Shown here one piece after another: positions 1 to 8,437 of a stretch of DNA of 64,000 nucleotides. The notes below the pieces were generated by a model. That model was not told where the DNA came from and did not search any database. It was given only the letters and a program-made list of their open reading frames with translations. A program made the translations under genes and the position numbers. Location of the stretch: NCBI GenBank assembly GCA_020632995.1, contig JACKEN010000003.1:124001-188000 (forward strand), in the 5' to 3' direction. The DNA is from Deltaproteobacteria bacterium. Lineage in GTDB: Bacteria; Myxococcota; Kuafuiibacteriia; Kuafuiibacteriales; Kuafuiibacteriaceae. Numbering within the stretch: position 1 is the first letter of the stretch; the number at the start of each line of letters is the position of its first letter.

Positions 1-869
1 ACCCGGTGGATCGGCTCGAACTCGAGCGAGGCGTCGTGCAGGTTCACCAGCTCGACCAGCGCGTAGCGCCGCGGGTCGTCGGGGGTGGTGGTGCCGGCGG
101 CCTTCGCCTGCTCCCAGATCGCCTTCGCGGTGGCGAGGGAGTGGTTGCCGTCGCCCATCGCGTACAGCAGCACCGGCGCGTCGTCGGCCAGCCCGTAGCG
201 GGCGCGGAAGGGCCCCGGCGCGGCCAGGGCCTCGAGCGCCGCCACCACCCGCGCCTCCGCGGCCGGATCGGTGACCCGGTAGCCGGTGAGGTGGCCGCCG
301 CCCTCCATCAGGTCGAAGTCGTAGACCCGCTCGAGCCGGTCGCGGGCCGCGGTGAGGGGCTCGATCACCGTGCCCTCGGGGTCGTCCACCAGCACCATGA
401 TGTGCGGCAGCTCCACCGGCGCGCCCTCCCGCACCCGGATGCGCGGGGGTAGGCGGTCCACGATGGTGCCCTCGGTGGCCCGCACGAGCGAGGTGGAGCC
501 CTTGGTGTAGTCGTAGGCGTCGAGGTCCAGCGCCACCATCAGGCCGCGCCGCAGCTTGTTCGCCGCGGTGCGCTCCACGTACACGAAGCCCTCCGCCCCG
601 GTGAGGACCCCATCGGCAAGATAGCTTGCCATGGCCGCCTGGATGCGCGCGATGCGCTCGTCGGCGTCGGCGCGGCCCAGGAACACCTCGGGGAAGATCA
701 GCCTCAGGGTCGAGGGCGCCTCGCCCACCTCGTCGGCCACCCGGGCCCAGTACTCGGGCTCCGAGGTGTACTGGTCGCAGGCCACCACCGCCCACTTGTG
801 GAGATCCACCCCGGCCCGGGGGAGCAGGATCTCGGGCACGCCGATGCCGATCGAGTCGAAGGTCCGCAT
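1..869 (-). CDS. DUF1015 family protein, cut by the left edge
   Basis: The first 289 codons, from an ATG, of a protein whose 3' end lies outside the window. The stretch MGDGNHSLATAK followed by RYALVELVNLHD and FEPIHR is the hallmark of DUF1015 (COG4198). The family is about 400 residues long, so roughly a quarter is missing. Its role is not established; relatives with a ParB/sulfiredoxin-like fold include free serine kinases, so a small-molecule kinase role is possible but only inferred. It follows the kinase gene at 918-2945 on the same strand after 48 bp and may share its transcript. A GCAAG-N4-CTTGC palindrome lies inside it at 616-629, where the local codons are unusually A/T-rich for this gene. 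Confidence 0.85.
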   Translation of the reverse strand, partial: MRTFDSIGIGVPEILLPRAGVDLHKWAVVACDQYTSEPEYWARVADEVGEAPSTLRLIFPEVFLGRADADERIARIQAAMASYLADGVLTGAEGFVYVERTAANKLRRGLMVALDLDAYDYTKGSTSLVRATEGTIVDRLPPRIRVREGAPVELPHIMVLVDDPEGTVIEPLTAARDRLERVYDFDLMEGGGHLTGYRVTDPAAEARVVAALEALAAPGPFRARYGLADDAPVLLYAMGDGNHSLATAKAIWEQAKAAGTTTPDDPRRYALVELVNLHDASLEFEPIHR

Positions 870-917
870 GGTGCGCCCACCCAAGCAGGCTCCGGGGCGC
901 TTGTCGAGGTTGCCCGG

Positions 918-2945
918 CTACCGGTTCGCCGCTGTCTCCAGGCGGTTCAGGCAGGAGGCCAGCCCCTCGATGTTCCGCACCGTGCGGCTCAGGGTGGCGA
1001 TCTGCTGGATGTCCTCGCGCTCCCCGGGGTCGCCGACGTCCTTCGCTGCCCGCAGGATGCCTTGCGTGAGCGCGTCGAGGGCCGCGTCGTCCTTGGGGTT
1101 GGCCTTCACCTTGGTGAGCAGGGCCCGCAGGGCGGGGAACTCCACCCGGGGGACGGGCGGCGCGTCGACCACGCCCGGGGTGGTGTTCGGGTTCTGGAGC
1201 GGGGCGGGGCGGGGCCGGCCGCTCAGGGTCATCGCGGCGACGCTGCCCGCCACCCCGAGCCCCACCGCGGCCATCAGGATCCCCCAACGCTTCAGCGGCC
1301 GGGCCCCGGCGGTGGTCGCGGTGTCGATCGCGGCCTGCACCGGAGCGGCGGCGTCGGGCGTCGACTCCCAGACCGTGGGGCCGGCCTCCTCGAGGTCGGC
1401 GAACCCCGCGCGCCGGGGCACTCGCACCGGCGCGGGCGCGAGGAACTCACCGCGCGGGAGCTCGGCGGTGAAGAGCTCGGTCGGGGCCGCGGCCTTCGGC
1501 CCACCCCCCTCGGCGGGCCGGTGGCCCGCTGCGCGCTCCGCTTGCGGTTCCCGGGCCGGCGGCGCGGCCGGGGGGAGGGTGTCCTTCGGGTCCCGGAGCG
1601 CCTCCGCGATCTCCGCCGGGTCCAGGCCGGGCATCAGCGCGGTGGCCAGATCGTCGAGTGGTGCTCTCGGCTCGGGGCTGGCGGCGGAGAACGGCACGGT
1701 GGCCGGCACCGGGTTGGCGCCGGTGGTGTCGTCGGGGGCGGCCAGGCTCTGGGTGCGGGGGGCGGGGCGGGTGGGGCCGTCCGGGTTGGGGGCGGGCCAG
1801 GCCATCACCGCGGGGTGGGCCAGGGTGGGGGCGACGGTGGGGCTGCTCCTGCGGTCGGTGGCCGCCTGCTCGTCCGCGTCGAGGGGGGCGAGGTGCTGCT
1901 GCAGGTGCGCTTGCATCCCGTCCACGCCCACGGTGGGATCCTCGGGGCCCGAGGCCCAGTCGCCTCGCGCCGCCTCCATCTGGCGGGTGAGGGTCTCGAG
2001 GGCCTCCCGGGCCGCGCGCGCGAGCGAGGCCACGTCGGGGTAGCGGTCCGCCGGGTCCACCGCCATCGCGGTGGCCACGATCTCGTCCAGCGCGCGCGGG
2101 AGCTCCCGCCGGATCGCGCTCGGCCGCGGGCGCTCGGGCGAGGAGATGCGGCTGAAGACCGCGGCGATGGAGTTCGACTCCGAGTGCGCCACGGGGGCGT
2201 CGAACGCGGCGAGCGGCCGCTGCTGCTCGTCCCACGCCCACGCGCGCCGTAGGGTCAGCAGCTCGAACAGGATGCAGCCGAGCGCGAACACGTCGGAGCG
2301 GGCGTCGGCCGGCTCGCCCTGGGTCTGCTCGGGCGACATGTAGAACAGCGAGCCCATCCGGCGGCCGAGGGTGGTGGCGTCGAAGAGGCTGCCCTCCGAC
2401 AGGCGCGCGATGCCGAAGTCCAGCACCTTGGCGTGGAGCAAGCCATCTTGCGGTCGCACGATGATGTTCTGAGGCTTGAGGTCGCGGTGGACGATCCCCG
2501 CCTCGTGGGCGTGGGCGACGCCGGCGCAGATCTGCTCCACCAGGTGGGCGAGCACGCGCCCCCGGAAGTGGCGGCCGGAGCGGGTGTGCTCGCCGATCGC
2601 CTCGTTCAGCGGCTTGCCGCTCAGCAGCTCCATCGCCAGGTAGATGAAGGGGCCCTGGCCCTTGAACGCGAGCGCGCGGGTGATGTTGGGGTGGTCCAGG
2701 CGCTCCAGCACCTGGGCCTCCCGTGCAAGCTGGCTTACGAGCGCGGCGTCGCCGGAGAGCTGCGGGTGCAGGATCTTGAGCGCGACGTCGGCCTCGCGCT
2801 GCTGGTCCCGCGCGGCCCACACCACGCCGCTGGACCCCGCTCCGAGCCGCCGCACGAGGGTGAAGCGGTGATCGATGATCGTGCCCGGGCGCAGGCGCCC
2901 CGCTTGCTCCGGGGGCCGAGGCTTCTGGCTTCGGTCCTCGCTCAT
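918..2945 (-). CDS. Ser/Thr protein kinase, membrane-anchored
   Basis: A 675-residue Hanks-type kinase that phosphorylates Ser/Thr on partner proteins. The kinase domain spans about residues 26-310: glycine loop GAGSSG at 35-40, catalytic lysine in VALK near 57, HRDLKPQN at 153-160, DFG at 176-178, and an SPE motif. A long Pro/Ala-rich, probably disordered linker of about 230 residues follows, then one transmembrane helix near 550-572 and a helical extracytoplasmic tail of about 100 residues with no recognised sensor domain. Only 7 bp separate it from the upstream FHA gene (stop at 2953), so the two are probably co-transcribed; FHA domains read phosphothreonine, which fits a kinase/reader pair. 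The linker contains a possible partial copy of the 80-bp repeat (1500-1547). Confidence 0.95.
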   Translation of the reverse strand: MSEDRSQKPRPPEQAGRLRPGTIIDHRFTLVRRLGAGSSGVVWAARDQQREADVALKILHPQLSGDAALVSQLAREAQVLERLDHPNITRALAFKGQGPFIYLAMELLSGKPLNEAIGEHTRSGRHFRGRVLAHLVEQICAGVAHAHEAGIVHRDLKPQNIIVRPQDGLLHAKVLDFGIARLSEGSLFDATTLGRRMGSLFYMSPEQTQGEPADARSDVFALGCILFELLTLRRAWAWDEQQRPLAAFDAPVAHSESNSIAAVFSRISSPERPRPSAIRRELPRALDEIVATAMAVDPADRYPDVASLARAAREALETLTRQMEAARGDWASGPEDPTVGVDGMQAHLQQHLAPLDADEQAATDRRSSPTVAPTLAHPAVMAWPAPNPDGPTRPAPRTQSLAAPDDTTGANPVPATVPFSAASPEPRAPLDDLATALMPGLDPAEIAEALRDPKDTLPPAAPPAREPQAERAAGHRPAEGGGPKAAAPTELFTAELPRGEFLAPAPVRVPRRAGFADLEEAGPTVWESTPDAAAPVQAAIDTATTAGARPLKRWGILMAAVGLGVAGSVAAMTLSGRPRPAPLQNPNTTPGVVDAPPVPRVEFPALRALLTKVKANPKDDAALDALTQGILRAAKDVGDPGEREDIQQIATLSRTVRNIEGLASCLNRLETAANR
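1500..1547 (+). repeat. Possible partial, diverged copy of the 80-bp in-gene repeat
   Basis: Ungapped against positions 32-79 of the repeat copy at 32525-32604, about 38 of 48 bases match, including the first 10 and the last 18. The middle differs but forms its own perfect hairpin, CGGGCC-GGT-GGCCCG. It lies in the disordered linker of the kinase gene and is read in the same frame as in the VIT protein, giving a similar Arg/Ala/Pro/Glu/Gly peptide. GC-rich coding sequence could imitate this, so it is tentative. Confidence 0.35.
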
Positions 2946-2952
2946 GGGCAGG

Positions 2953-3876
2953 TCACAGCTTCGCGATCTGGAACCGATCCGTGCCCAGCCGCCGCTGCTT
3001 GCGCCGCACCTCCACGATCCCTGCCGCGTTGCTCACGCCGGCGCGGGAGAGCTGCTGCCGCGCCCGGTGGATGGCGACGTTGAGCGCGTTCGCGTCCATC
3101 GCGAGCATCCGCTCCAGCTCCTCGCGGTCGCGCCAGCCGCGCTGCTCGGGCGCGAGCTGGGTGTCGCCGCCCCGGGCCCGCGCGAGGGTCAACAGCACGT
3201 AGCCATGCTCGCGGGGCTCGAGCGGCACCTCGACCCCGCGGTGGATCAGGGTCATCTCGACCCGCTCCTCGTCCTGCGACACCGCGAAGCGGATCGAGAG
3301 GGTCTCGAGGCTCATGCGGAGCTGCATGAGCGGGGTCCCCTCGTTCACGAAGGGCAGCTGCAGGTGCCACGCGCCCACGCTGGTGTGCACCGTGGTCTGG
3401 TCGCGGGCGGGCTGGACCTGCCCCTCGGTGTCCTCCATCTGCCACCCGCCGGTGGCGTCGGCATACACCGTGATCTCGGGGGCGTCCTCGCTCGGCAGCA
3501 CCAGGAGCTCGTCGTCCGCCTCCCGCACCTCACCGGTCGTGGCGTGCACCGCCATCAGCCGCGGGGCGTCGTCGTCCTCGAGGGCCCAGGCGCGCTCCGG
3601 GTCGCCGAACGCGATGCGGCTGCCCGCGGTGAGCTTCACCGCGAGGCCCGGGTCGAGCCTGGCGCCGTCCACGTAGGTGCCGTTGCGGCTCCCGAGATCG
3701 CGGATCTCCCAGTGCCAGCCGGTCCAGGTCAGGGTGGCGTGCTCGCCAGAGGCGTGGGGGTCGTTGAGGCGCAGGCCACAGGCGGGCGAGCGGCCCACCA
3801 GCAGGCGCGCGGTGACGGGTTGGACCCGTTCCTCCACCAGCGAACGAAGCAGCGCCACGGCGGCGCAGCATAACAT
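2953..3876 (-). CDS. FHA domain protein with C-terminal winged helix
   Basis: 307 residues from ATG at 3876. The open frame continues upstream, but that part lies over the neighbouring gene, so this start was chosen. The FHA domain occupies about residues 15-95, with GRSPACGLRLND, an SGEHA motif and GSRNGTYVDG, the residues that grip phosphothreonine peptides. The last 100 residues (REHGYVLLTLARA ... AIHRARQQLSRAGV) resemble an OmpR-type winged-helix DNA-binding domain. A phosphorylation-controlled transcription regulator is inferred, with the kinase 7 bp downstream as likely partner. A middle segment of about 100 residues has no recognised domain. Confidence 0.85.
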   Translation of the reverse strand: MLCCAAVALLRSLVEERVQPVTARLLVGRSPACGLRLNDPHASGEHATLTWTGWHWEIRDLGSRNGTYVDGARLDPGLAVKLTAGSRIAFGDPERAWALEDDDAPRLMAVHATTGEVREADDELLVLPSEDAPEITVYADATGGWQMEDTEGQVQPARDQTTVHTSVGAWHLQLPFVNEGTPLMQLRMSLETLSIRFAVSQDEERVEMTLIHRGVEVPLEPREHGYVLLTLARARGGDTQLAPEQRGWRDREELERMLAMDANALNVAIHRARQQLSRAGVSNAAGIVEVRRKQRRLGTDRFQIAKL

Positions 3877-3908
3877 CCCGCGGCGGGGAGGCGCCAAGAC
3901 GTGGCCGG

Positions 3909-4715
3909 TCAGTCCCTGAGGAACAGCCAGGTGGCGACCCCGGCCGCGGCCAACCCCACCCCGAACGTGGACCAGGCCGCGATCCTCTGGGCATTCGCCT
4001 GGGCGTAGATGTCGTGGGCTCGGTTCGCCCACGGCTCGCTGTCCCCCCTGCTCTGGGTGTTGACCGCGACGCCCCCGACGACCGCAGCGGTGACCAGCGC
4101 CGCGCCGCCCACCGAGGCCACCACCCACGCGGGAACGTTGGCTCCGCGCTCCGCCGGGGGAGGTCCCTCTACCGTCAGCGGCGGGGGCGGTGGCGCTACC
4201 GCGACCATCGGCGGCGGCGGGGGCGGCGGCGCGACCTCCACCCGGGCCGAGCCGGGGGCCTCGAGGCTCGCCACCGCGTCGCGGGTCTCGGGGGGCGGAT
4301 CCTCGGGCCCGTCGCGGCTCCGCCGGGCCGCGCGCTCCGCCGCCGCGCGGCCCGTGCGGTCGGTGCGGCGCGCGGTGACCCGCTCGGAGTGCGGCTTGAC
4401 GCGCGCGAAGACCTTCTGGGCCCCGCGCGGCGCGTCCTTGGGGAGCCGGGCCCGGGGGTTGAGCTCCAGCGCCTCCTCGAACGACTTCTCGGCGTCCTTG
4501 GTCTGCTTGTACGCGTACTGGATGAGCCCGATGTACACGTGCACCTTGGCCCGCTGCCGCACGCCCTTGGCGGTGTCGAGCGCCTGGGTCAGGGCGCCCA
4601 GGGCGGCGGCGTAGTCCCTCGCCTCGTACTGCCGGATCCCCTCGGCCAGCTGGCCGTCCGCCGCGGGGGCCGCCGCGACGAGGGCGGCGAGACAGACGGA
4701 GACAGCCGAGACCAC
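3909..4715 (-). CDS. Secreted or membrane TPR-like protein with Pro-rich linker
   Basis: 268 residues from a GTG at 4715. No ATG is available in frame at the start of the hydrophobic leader, so the start is uncertain. The N-terminus (VSAVSVCLAALVAAAPAADG) looks like a signal peptide. Residues 20-90 form two or three TPR-like helical repeats (YEARDYAAALGALTQALD; KSFEEALELNP). A basic Arg/Ala region and a poly-proline linker follow, then two hydrophobic helices near the C-terminus. Such proteins are common in myxobacterial envelopes and their function is unknown. It is divergent from the lipoprotein gene at 4803. Confidence 0.75.
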   Translation of the reverse strand: MVSAVSVCLAALVAAAPAADGQLAEGIRQYEARDYAAALGALTQALDTAKGVRQRAKVHVYIGLIQYAYKQTKDAEKSFEEALELNPRARLPKDAPRGAQKVFARVKPHSERVTARRTDRTGRAAAERAARRSRDGPEDPPPETRDAVASLEAPGSARVEVAPPPPPPPMVAVAPPPPPLTVEGPPPAERGANVPAWVVASVGGAALVTAAVVGGVAVNTQSRGDSEPWANRAHDIYAQANAQRIAAWSTFGVGLAAAGVATWLFLRD

Positions 4716-4802
4716 GGCGGCGGAGTATACCTGTTTCCCAATGGATTCGGGGCCCCCTCCGCGTTGACGGGGCTGCCAGGGCTGAGCCACCCTCCCTCGA
4801 AC

Positions 4803-6788
4803 ATGAAACTCCTGGGCTCCTTGATGGCGGCCGCCACCCTGGTCTCCGGCTGCGTGAGCACCCAGCGCAACGCGAACCCCACGGTCAGCTACACCCCCCT
4901 CGCCACCCAGCCCCTCGACCGCTTCAGCTACCGGCTGGGCCAGTCGGGCGCCTCTCGGAGCCAGCCGCGGCAGCTCGTGCTGCAGGTGGAGCGCGGTCAG
5001 GACTGCCTGGAGCGGGTGCAGGAGACGCGGGTTTACTCGGTGCAGCGCAAGGTGGAGTACCCGAGCCTCCTCATGTGGATGCTCGGGCTCGGGGCGGCGG
5101 GGTTCGGCGCCGGCTACGGGCTGTCGCGGGCCTTCCAGGAGGACGCGGACATGGACGGATCGCCCGACGCCTCGTTCCTGGGCGACGGGCTCCTGATGGG
5201 CGGGACCACCGCCGCCGCCTTCGTCCTCCTCGCCACGCTCTTGCCCACCGGGGATCGCTACTCCACCACCTCCGAGACCGAAGAGGGCGAGGTCTCCGAG
5301 CGTCGCAAGCCGGCTTGCAAGGGCTACGCGCCCGCGGCCGAGGCGCCGCTCGCGGTGACCCTGGCCAGCCAGCAGGTGCTCGACGCGGTCGCGGATCCGC
5401 AGGGCCGGTTGACGCTGGAGGTGGACCTGTCGACCTGGAGGGCGGCGGCGGGCGGCGAGGCGATCGCCGGGGTGCGCTTCCCCGACGGGGGTGACGCCAG
5501 GCTCGACACCACCCCCGCCCTCCGGGAGCACGCCCAGATGGTGGTGGAGCGCGCCAAGCGCCAGCAGAAGCCCCCGCTGCTCTCGGTCTTCGCCTCCTTC
5601 GAGGACGCGGAGGGGAACGGGAACGACGTGCTCGACGCGGGCGAGAAGGCGCAGGTCGTCCTGCGGGTCGAGAACCGGGGCGGCGGCACCGCCTACGCGG
5701 TGGTGGCCCAGCACGAGGCGACGGGGCCCGCCGCCACCCACATCACGCTCCCGGCCCGGACCCCGGTGGGCGAGATCCCGCCCGGCGAGTCGAAGGTGGT
5801 GCGGGTGCCGGTGGAGGCGCAAGAGACCTTGCCGTCGGGCACCGGCCAGGTGGTGGTGGGGCTCGAGGAGGAGATGGGCTTCGGCACCCGGAGCCCGGTC
5901 GAGCTGCGCATCCCGACCGAGAAGTTCAAGGGCCCCGAGCTCCGGGTGGCGGCGTACGAGATCTTCGACGGGGTGAGCGCGTGGGCCCAGGGCGACGGCC
6001 GGCGCACGGTGACCCCGGGCGAGCAGATCGAGCTGCGGGTGCAGGTGACCAACACCGGCGAGGGCGCGGCCGAGGGGGTGGCGCTGGCGGGGGCGAGCGG
6101 CACCTCCGGGGTGTCGTTCCTGCGGGACAAGGTCGAGCTCGGGCGGCTGCTCCCCGGGCAGACCAAGAAGGCGGTGCTGGTGTTCCGGGTGCTGCCCCGG
6201 GTGAAGGAGAGCGAGCTGGTGGCCCAGCTCCAGCTGAGCGAGGCCCGCAGCCGCTTTCGGCGCAGCGAGGCGGTGCGCCTGCCGATGGAGCAGCCGGTGG
6301 CGGCGCGCACCGTGATCGACGTCTCGGCGCAGGGCCAGCAGGGCGGGGCCCGGTGCGGCGCTCCCGAGGGTTGGGTCATCGCGGTGATGGGGATGCGGGA
6401 CATGCGCGGCGAGGGGGCGGCAGAGGCGAAGGAGCTCGAGTCCCTCACCCGGCAGCTCTACCTGCTCGCCACCCGGCGCGGGCTCACCACGGTGGACCGC
6501 GGGGTGCAGGCCCGTGAGCTGGAGCGCATCGTCAAGGACGCCCAGAAGGAGAGCTACCGGGAGTGCTACGACGAGAGCTGCCAGATCGAGCTGGGCAAGG
6601 CGCTGGCCGCGTCACACCTGTTGGTATCGGAGCTCGACAGCTTCGGTGAGGAGTGCACGCTGGGCTGGCAGATCCTGGATCTGTCGCAGGAGGCCACGGT
6701 GTGCGCGTGGCGGGCCCGCGGGCGCTGCGACAGCCGGAGCCTGCTCGACATGACGGAGTCGGTGGCGGCCCAGCTCCCCGGGCGCTGA
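4803..6788 (+). CDS. Large lipoprotein with repeated CARDB/Ig-like domains
   Basis: 661 residues from ATG at 4803. The signal peptide ends in a lipobox, LVSGC, near residue 17, so it should be lipid-anchored in the envelope. A hydrophobic pair of segments lies near residues 85-150. Two domains near 255-360 and 385-510 share the pattern of CARDB-like beta-sandwiches (GNDVLDAGEKAQVVLRVENRG; TPGEQIELRVQVTNTGEG), built around 'dynamic range then ratio' statements typical of NEW3/CARDB adhesion folds. The C-terminal 130 residues contain YRECYDESCQIELGKALAASHL, a pattern seen in myxobacterial proteins related to the curli-secretion CsgG/FlgO fold. Assignment of that last domain is inference. It ends 47 bp before the next kinase gene. 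Confidence 0.8.
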   Translation: MKLLGSLMAAATLVSGCVSTQRNANPTVSYTPLATQPLDRFSYRLGQSGASRSQPRQLVLQVERGQDCLERVQETRVYSVQRKVEYPSLLMWMLGLGAAGFGAGYGLSRAFQEDADMDGSPDASFLGDGLLMGGTTAAAFVLLATLLPTGDRYSTTSETEEGEVSERRKPACKGYAPAAEAPLAVTLASQQVLDAVADPQGRLTLEVDLSTWRAAAGGEAIAGVRFPDGGDARLDTTPALREHAQMVVERAKRQQKPPLLSVFASFEDAEGNGNDVLDAGEKAQVVLRVENRGGGTAYAVVAQHEATGPAATHITLPARTPVGEIPPGESKVVRVPVEAQETLPSGTGQVVVGLEEEMGFGTRSPVELRIPTEKFKGPELRVAAYEIFDGVSAWAQGDGRRTVTPGEQIELRVQVTNTGEGAAEGVALAGASGTSGVSFLRDKVELGRLLPGQTKKAVLVFRVLPRVKESELVAQLQLSEARSRFRRSEAVRLPMEQPVAARTVIDVSAQGQQGGARCGAPEGWVIAVMGMRDMRGEGAAEAKELESLTRQLYLLATRRGLTTVDRGVQARELERIVKDAQKESYRECYDESCQIELGKALAASHLLVSELDSFGEECTLGWQILDLSQEATVCAWRARGRCDSRSLLDMTESVAAQLPGR

Positions 6789-6835
6789 GCGCCCCCCGCG
6801 CGACTTTTCGCGACCCTTGGTACAGTCTCTCGGCC

Positions 6836-8437
6836 ATGGCCTCCGGACCCAGCCGTGCCCCCCGGTCTGCCCCGCGGGAGGCCACCCAGCTCGGCGCGCT
6901 CAGCGAGGGCGGCCGGCTGGCGCAGATCAGCCTCGGGCCGGGCGAGAAGGTGGAGGCCGTGGGGCCCTACACCGTGCAGGGGATCCTGGGGCGGGGCGGA
7001 ATGGGCATCGTGTACGAGGTGCGCCGCGACGACAGCGGCCAGGTCTACGCCCTGAAGACGATCGAGGCCCGCTTCCTGTCGCTGGAGGACGCCAACGCGA
7101 CCAAGCGCTTCCATCACGAGATCACGGTGATGGCGCGGCTCGAGCACCCCAACGTGGTGCGCCTGTTCGACCACGGCTTCGCCCACCACCCGATGGGCTA
7201 CGACATGGCGTACTTCGTCATGGAGCGCCTGGTGGGGCAGGGGCTGGAGAAGCGGCTGGCCGCGGGGCGCGCCTTCACGCCGGGCGAGGCGCTCAGGTGC
7301 GCCCAGGACGTCACCGCCGCCCTCGTCTACCTGGAGTCCCACGGCGTGCTCCACCGGGACATCAAGCCGGCCAACCTGTTCGCGTGTGACGACGGCCGGG
7401 TGGTGCTGATGGACTTCGGCCTGGCCCGCTCGGCCGAGCTCACCCGCCTCACCCGCGCCGGCCACGTGATCGGGACCCTGCCGTACATGAGCCCCGAGGC
7501 CCTGCGGGCCGAGGAGACCTCCAGCGCGGTGGACGTGTACGCGTTGGGCGCGGTGCTCTTCGAGCTCCTCAGCCTGCAGTACCCCTTCAAGGCCAAGGAT
7601 CCCAACGAGCTCGTCCGGCAGATCAAGCGCGGGGTGACCTGGCCGGAGGAGGTCCGCTTCGTAGGTGAGGAGGTCGAGGTCCGCGAGCTGATCTCGCAGA
7701 TGCTCCACGCCGACCCCGCCGTGCGCCCCTCGCCCAAGGAGGTGGCGGCGCGGGCCTCTGCCCTCGCCCGCGCGTCCGCCTCGCCGACGCCGCGCCCCGC
7801 GCCTCCACCCCAGGCCCCGATCACCCAGAGCATGGTGGCGCCGGCGGCCGAGGTGGCGCTGGCCGGCCCGCCGCTCATCGAGCCGAAGGTGGTGCCGGTC
7901 GAGGCCTCGCAGGTCGTCTTGCAGACCAGCCGCGCCGGGCTCGCCCCGCCCCGCCAGGGGCCGACCTGGCCGGTGGCCCTCGGCATGACCGGCCTCTGTT
8001 CGGGGCTCGCCTTCGCGCTCGGGCTCCTGGTGGCGGGCGCGGAGCCCGCCCCCGAGGCCCCCGCGCCTGCGCCGCCGCCGCCGGCCAAGGTGGCCGAGGT
8101 GCCCGCGGCGCCGCCGGCCGAGGTGGAGCCGGCGGAGGAGGCCCCGCCGGTCAGCCCGGAGCCCGAGGTGCCCAGCTTCCCATCCGCGCAGGCGGCCTTT
8201 CGGTGGGGCGACCAGGCCCTCAAGGACGGTCACCACCGGGCCGCCATCGCCGCGCTGGATGAGACGCTACAGCTCAACCCGGCCTTCGCCCGGGCCCACC
8301 GCCGGTTGGGTGACGCGTACCTGAGCCTGGGGGAGCTGCAGGATGCACTGCGGCACTACAAGATGTACCGCGCCCTTCGGCCCTCGGCCTCGGACGCAGA
8401 TCAGGTGAAGGACCTCATCAAGAAGGTCTCGCGCTGA
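6836..8437 (+). CDS. Ser/Thr protein kinase with C-terminal TPR
   Basis: 533 residues from ATG at 6836. The kinase domain spans about 43-310, with glycine loop GRGGMG, lysine in YALK near 74, HRDIKPAN at 173-180 and DFG at 193-195. A Pro/Ala linker, a single transmembrane segment near 380-400 (WPVALGMTGLCSGLAFALGLL) and a second acidic Pro-rich linker follow. The last 80 residues form TPR repeats (KDGHHRAAIAALDETLQLNP; GDAYLSLGELQDALRHYKMY) on the outer side of the membrane, a plausible sensor or docking module. Its 3' end overlaps the convergent HD-GYP gene by 20 bp. Confidence 0.93.
   Translation: MASGPSRAPRSAPREATQLGALSEGGRLAQISLGPGEKVEAVGPYTVQGILGRGGMGIVYEVRRDDSGQVYALKTIEARFLSLEDANATKRFHHEITVMARLEHPNVVRLFDHGFAHHPMGYDMAYFVMERLVGQGLEKRLAAGRAFTPGEALRCAQDVTAALVYLESHGVLHRDIKPANLFACDDGRVVLMDFGLARSAELTRLTRAGHVIGTLPYMSPEALRAEETSSAVDVYALGAVLFELLSLQYPFKAKDPNELVRQIKRGVTWPEEVRFVGEEVEVRELISQMLHADPAVRPSPKEVAARASALARASASPTPRPAPPPQAPITQSMVAPAAEVALAGPPLIEPKVVPVEASQVVLQTSRAGLAPPRQGPTWPVALGMTGLCSGLAFALGLLVAGAEPAPEAPAPAPPPPAKVAEVPAAPPAEVEPAEEAPPVSPEPEVPSFPSAQAAFRWGDQALKDGHHRAAIAALDETLQLNPAFARAHRRLGDAYLSLGELQDALRHYKMYRALRPSASDADQVKDLIKKVSR

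Noticed and set aside
798..2252. Long open frame on the + strand opposite the kinase gene
   Set aside because: GC-rich genes open long antisense frames; the minus-strand kinase motifs are unmistakable.
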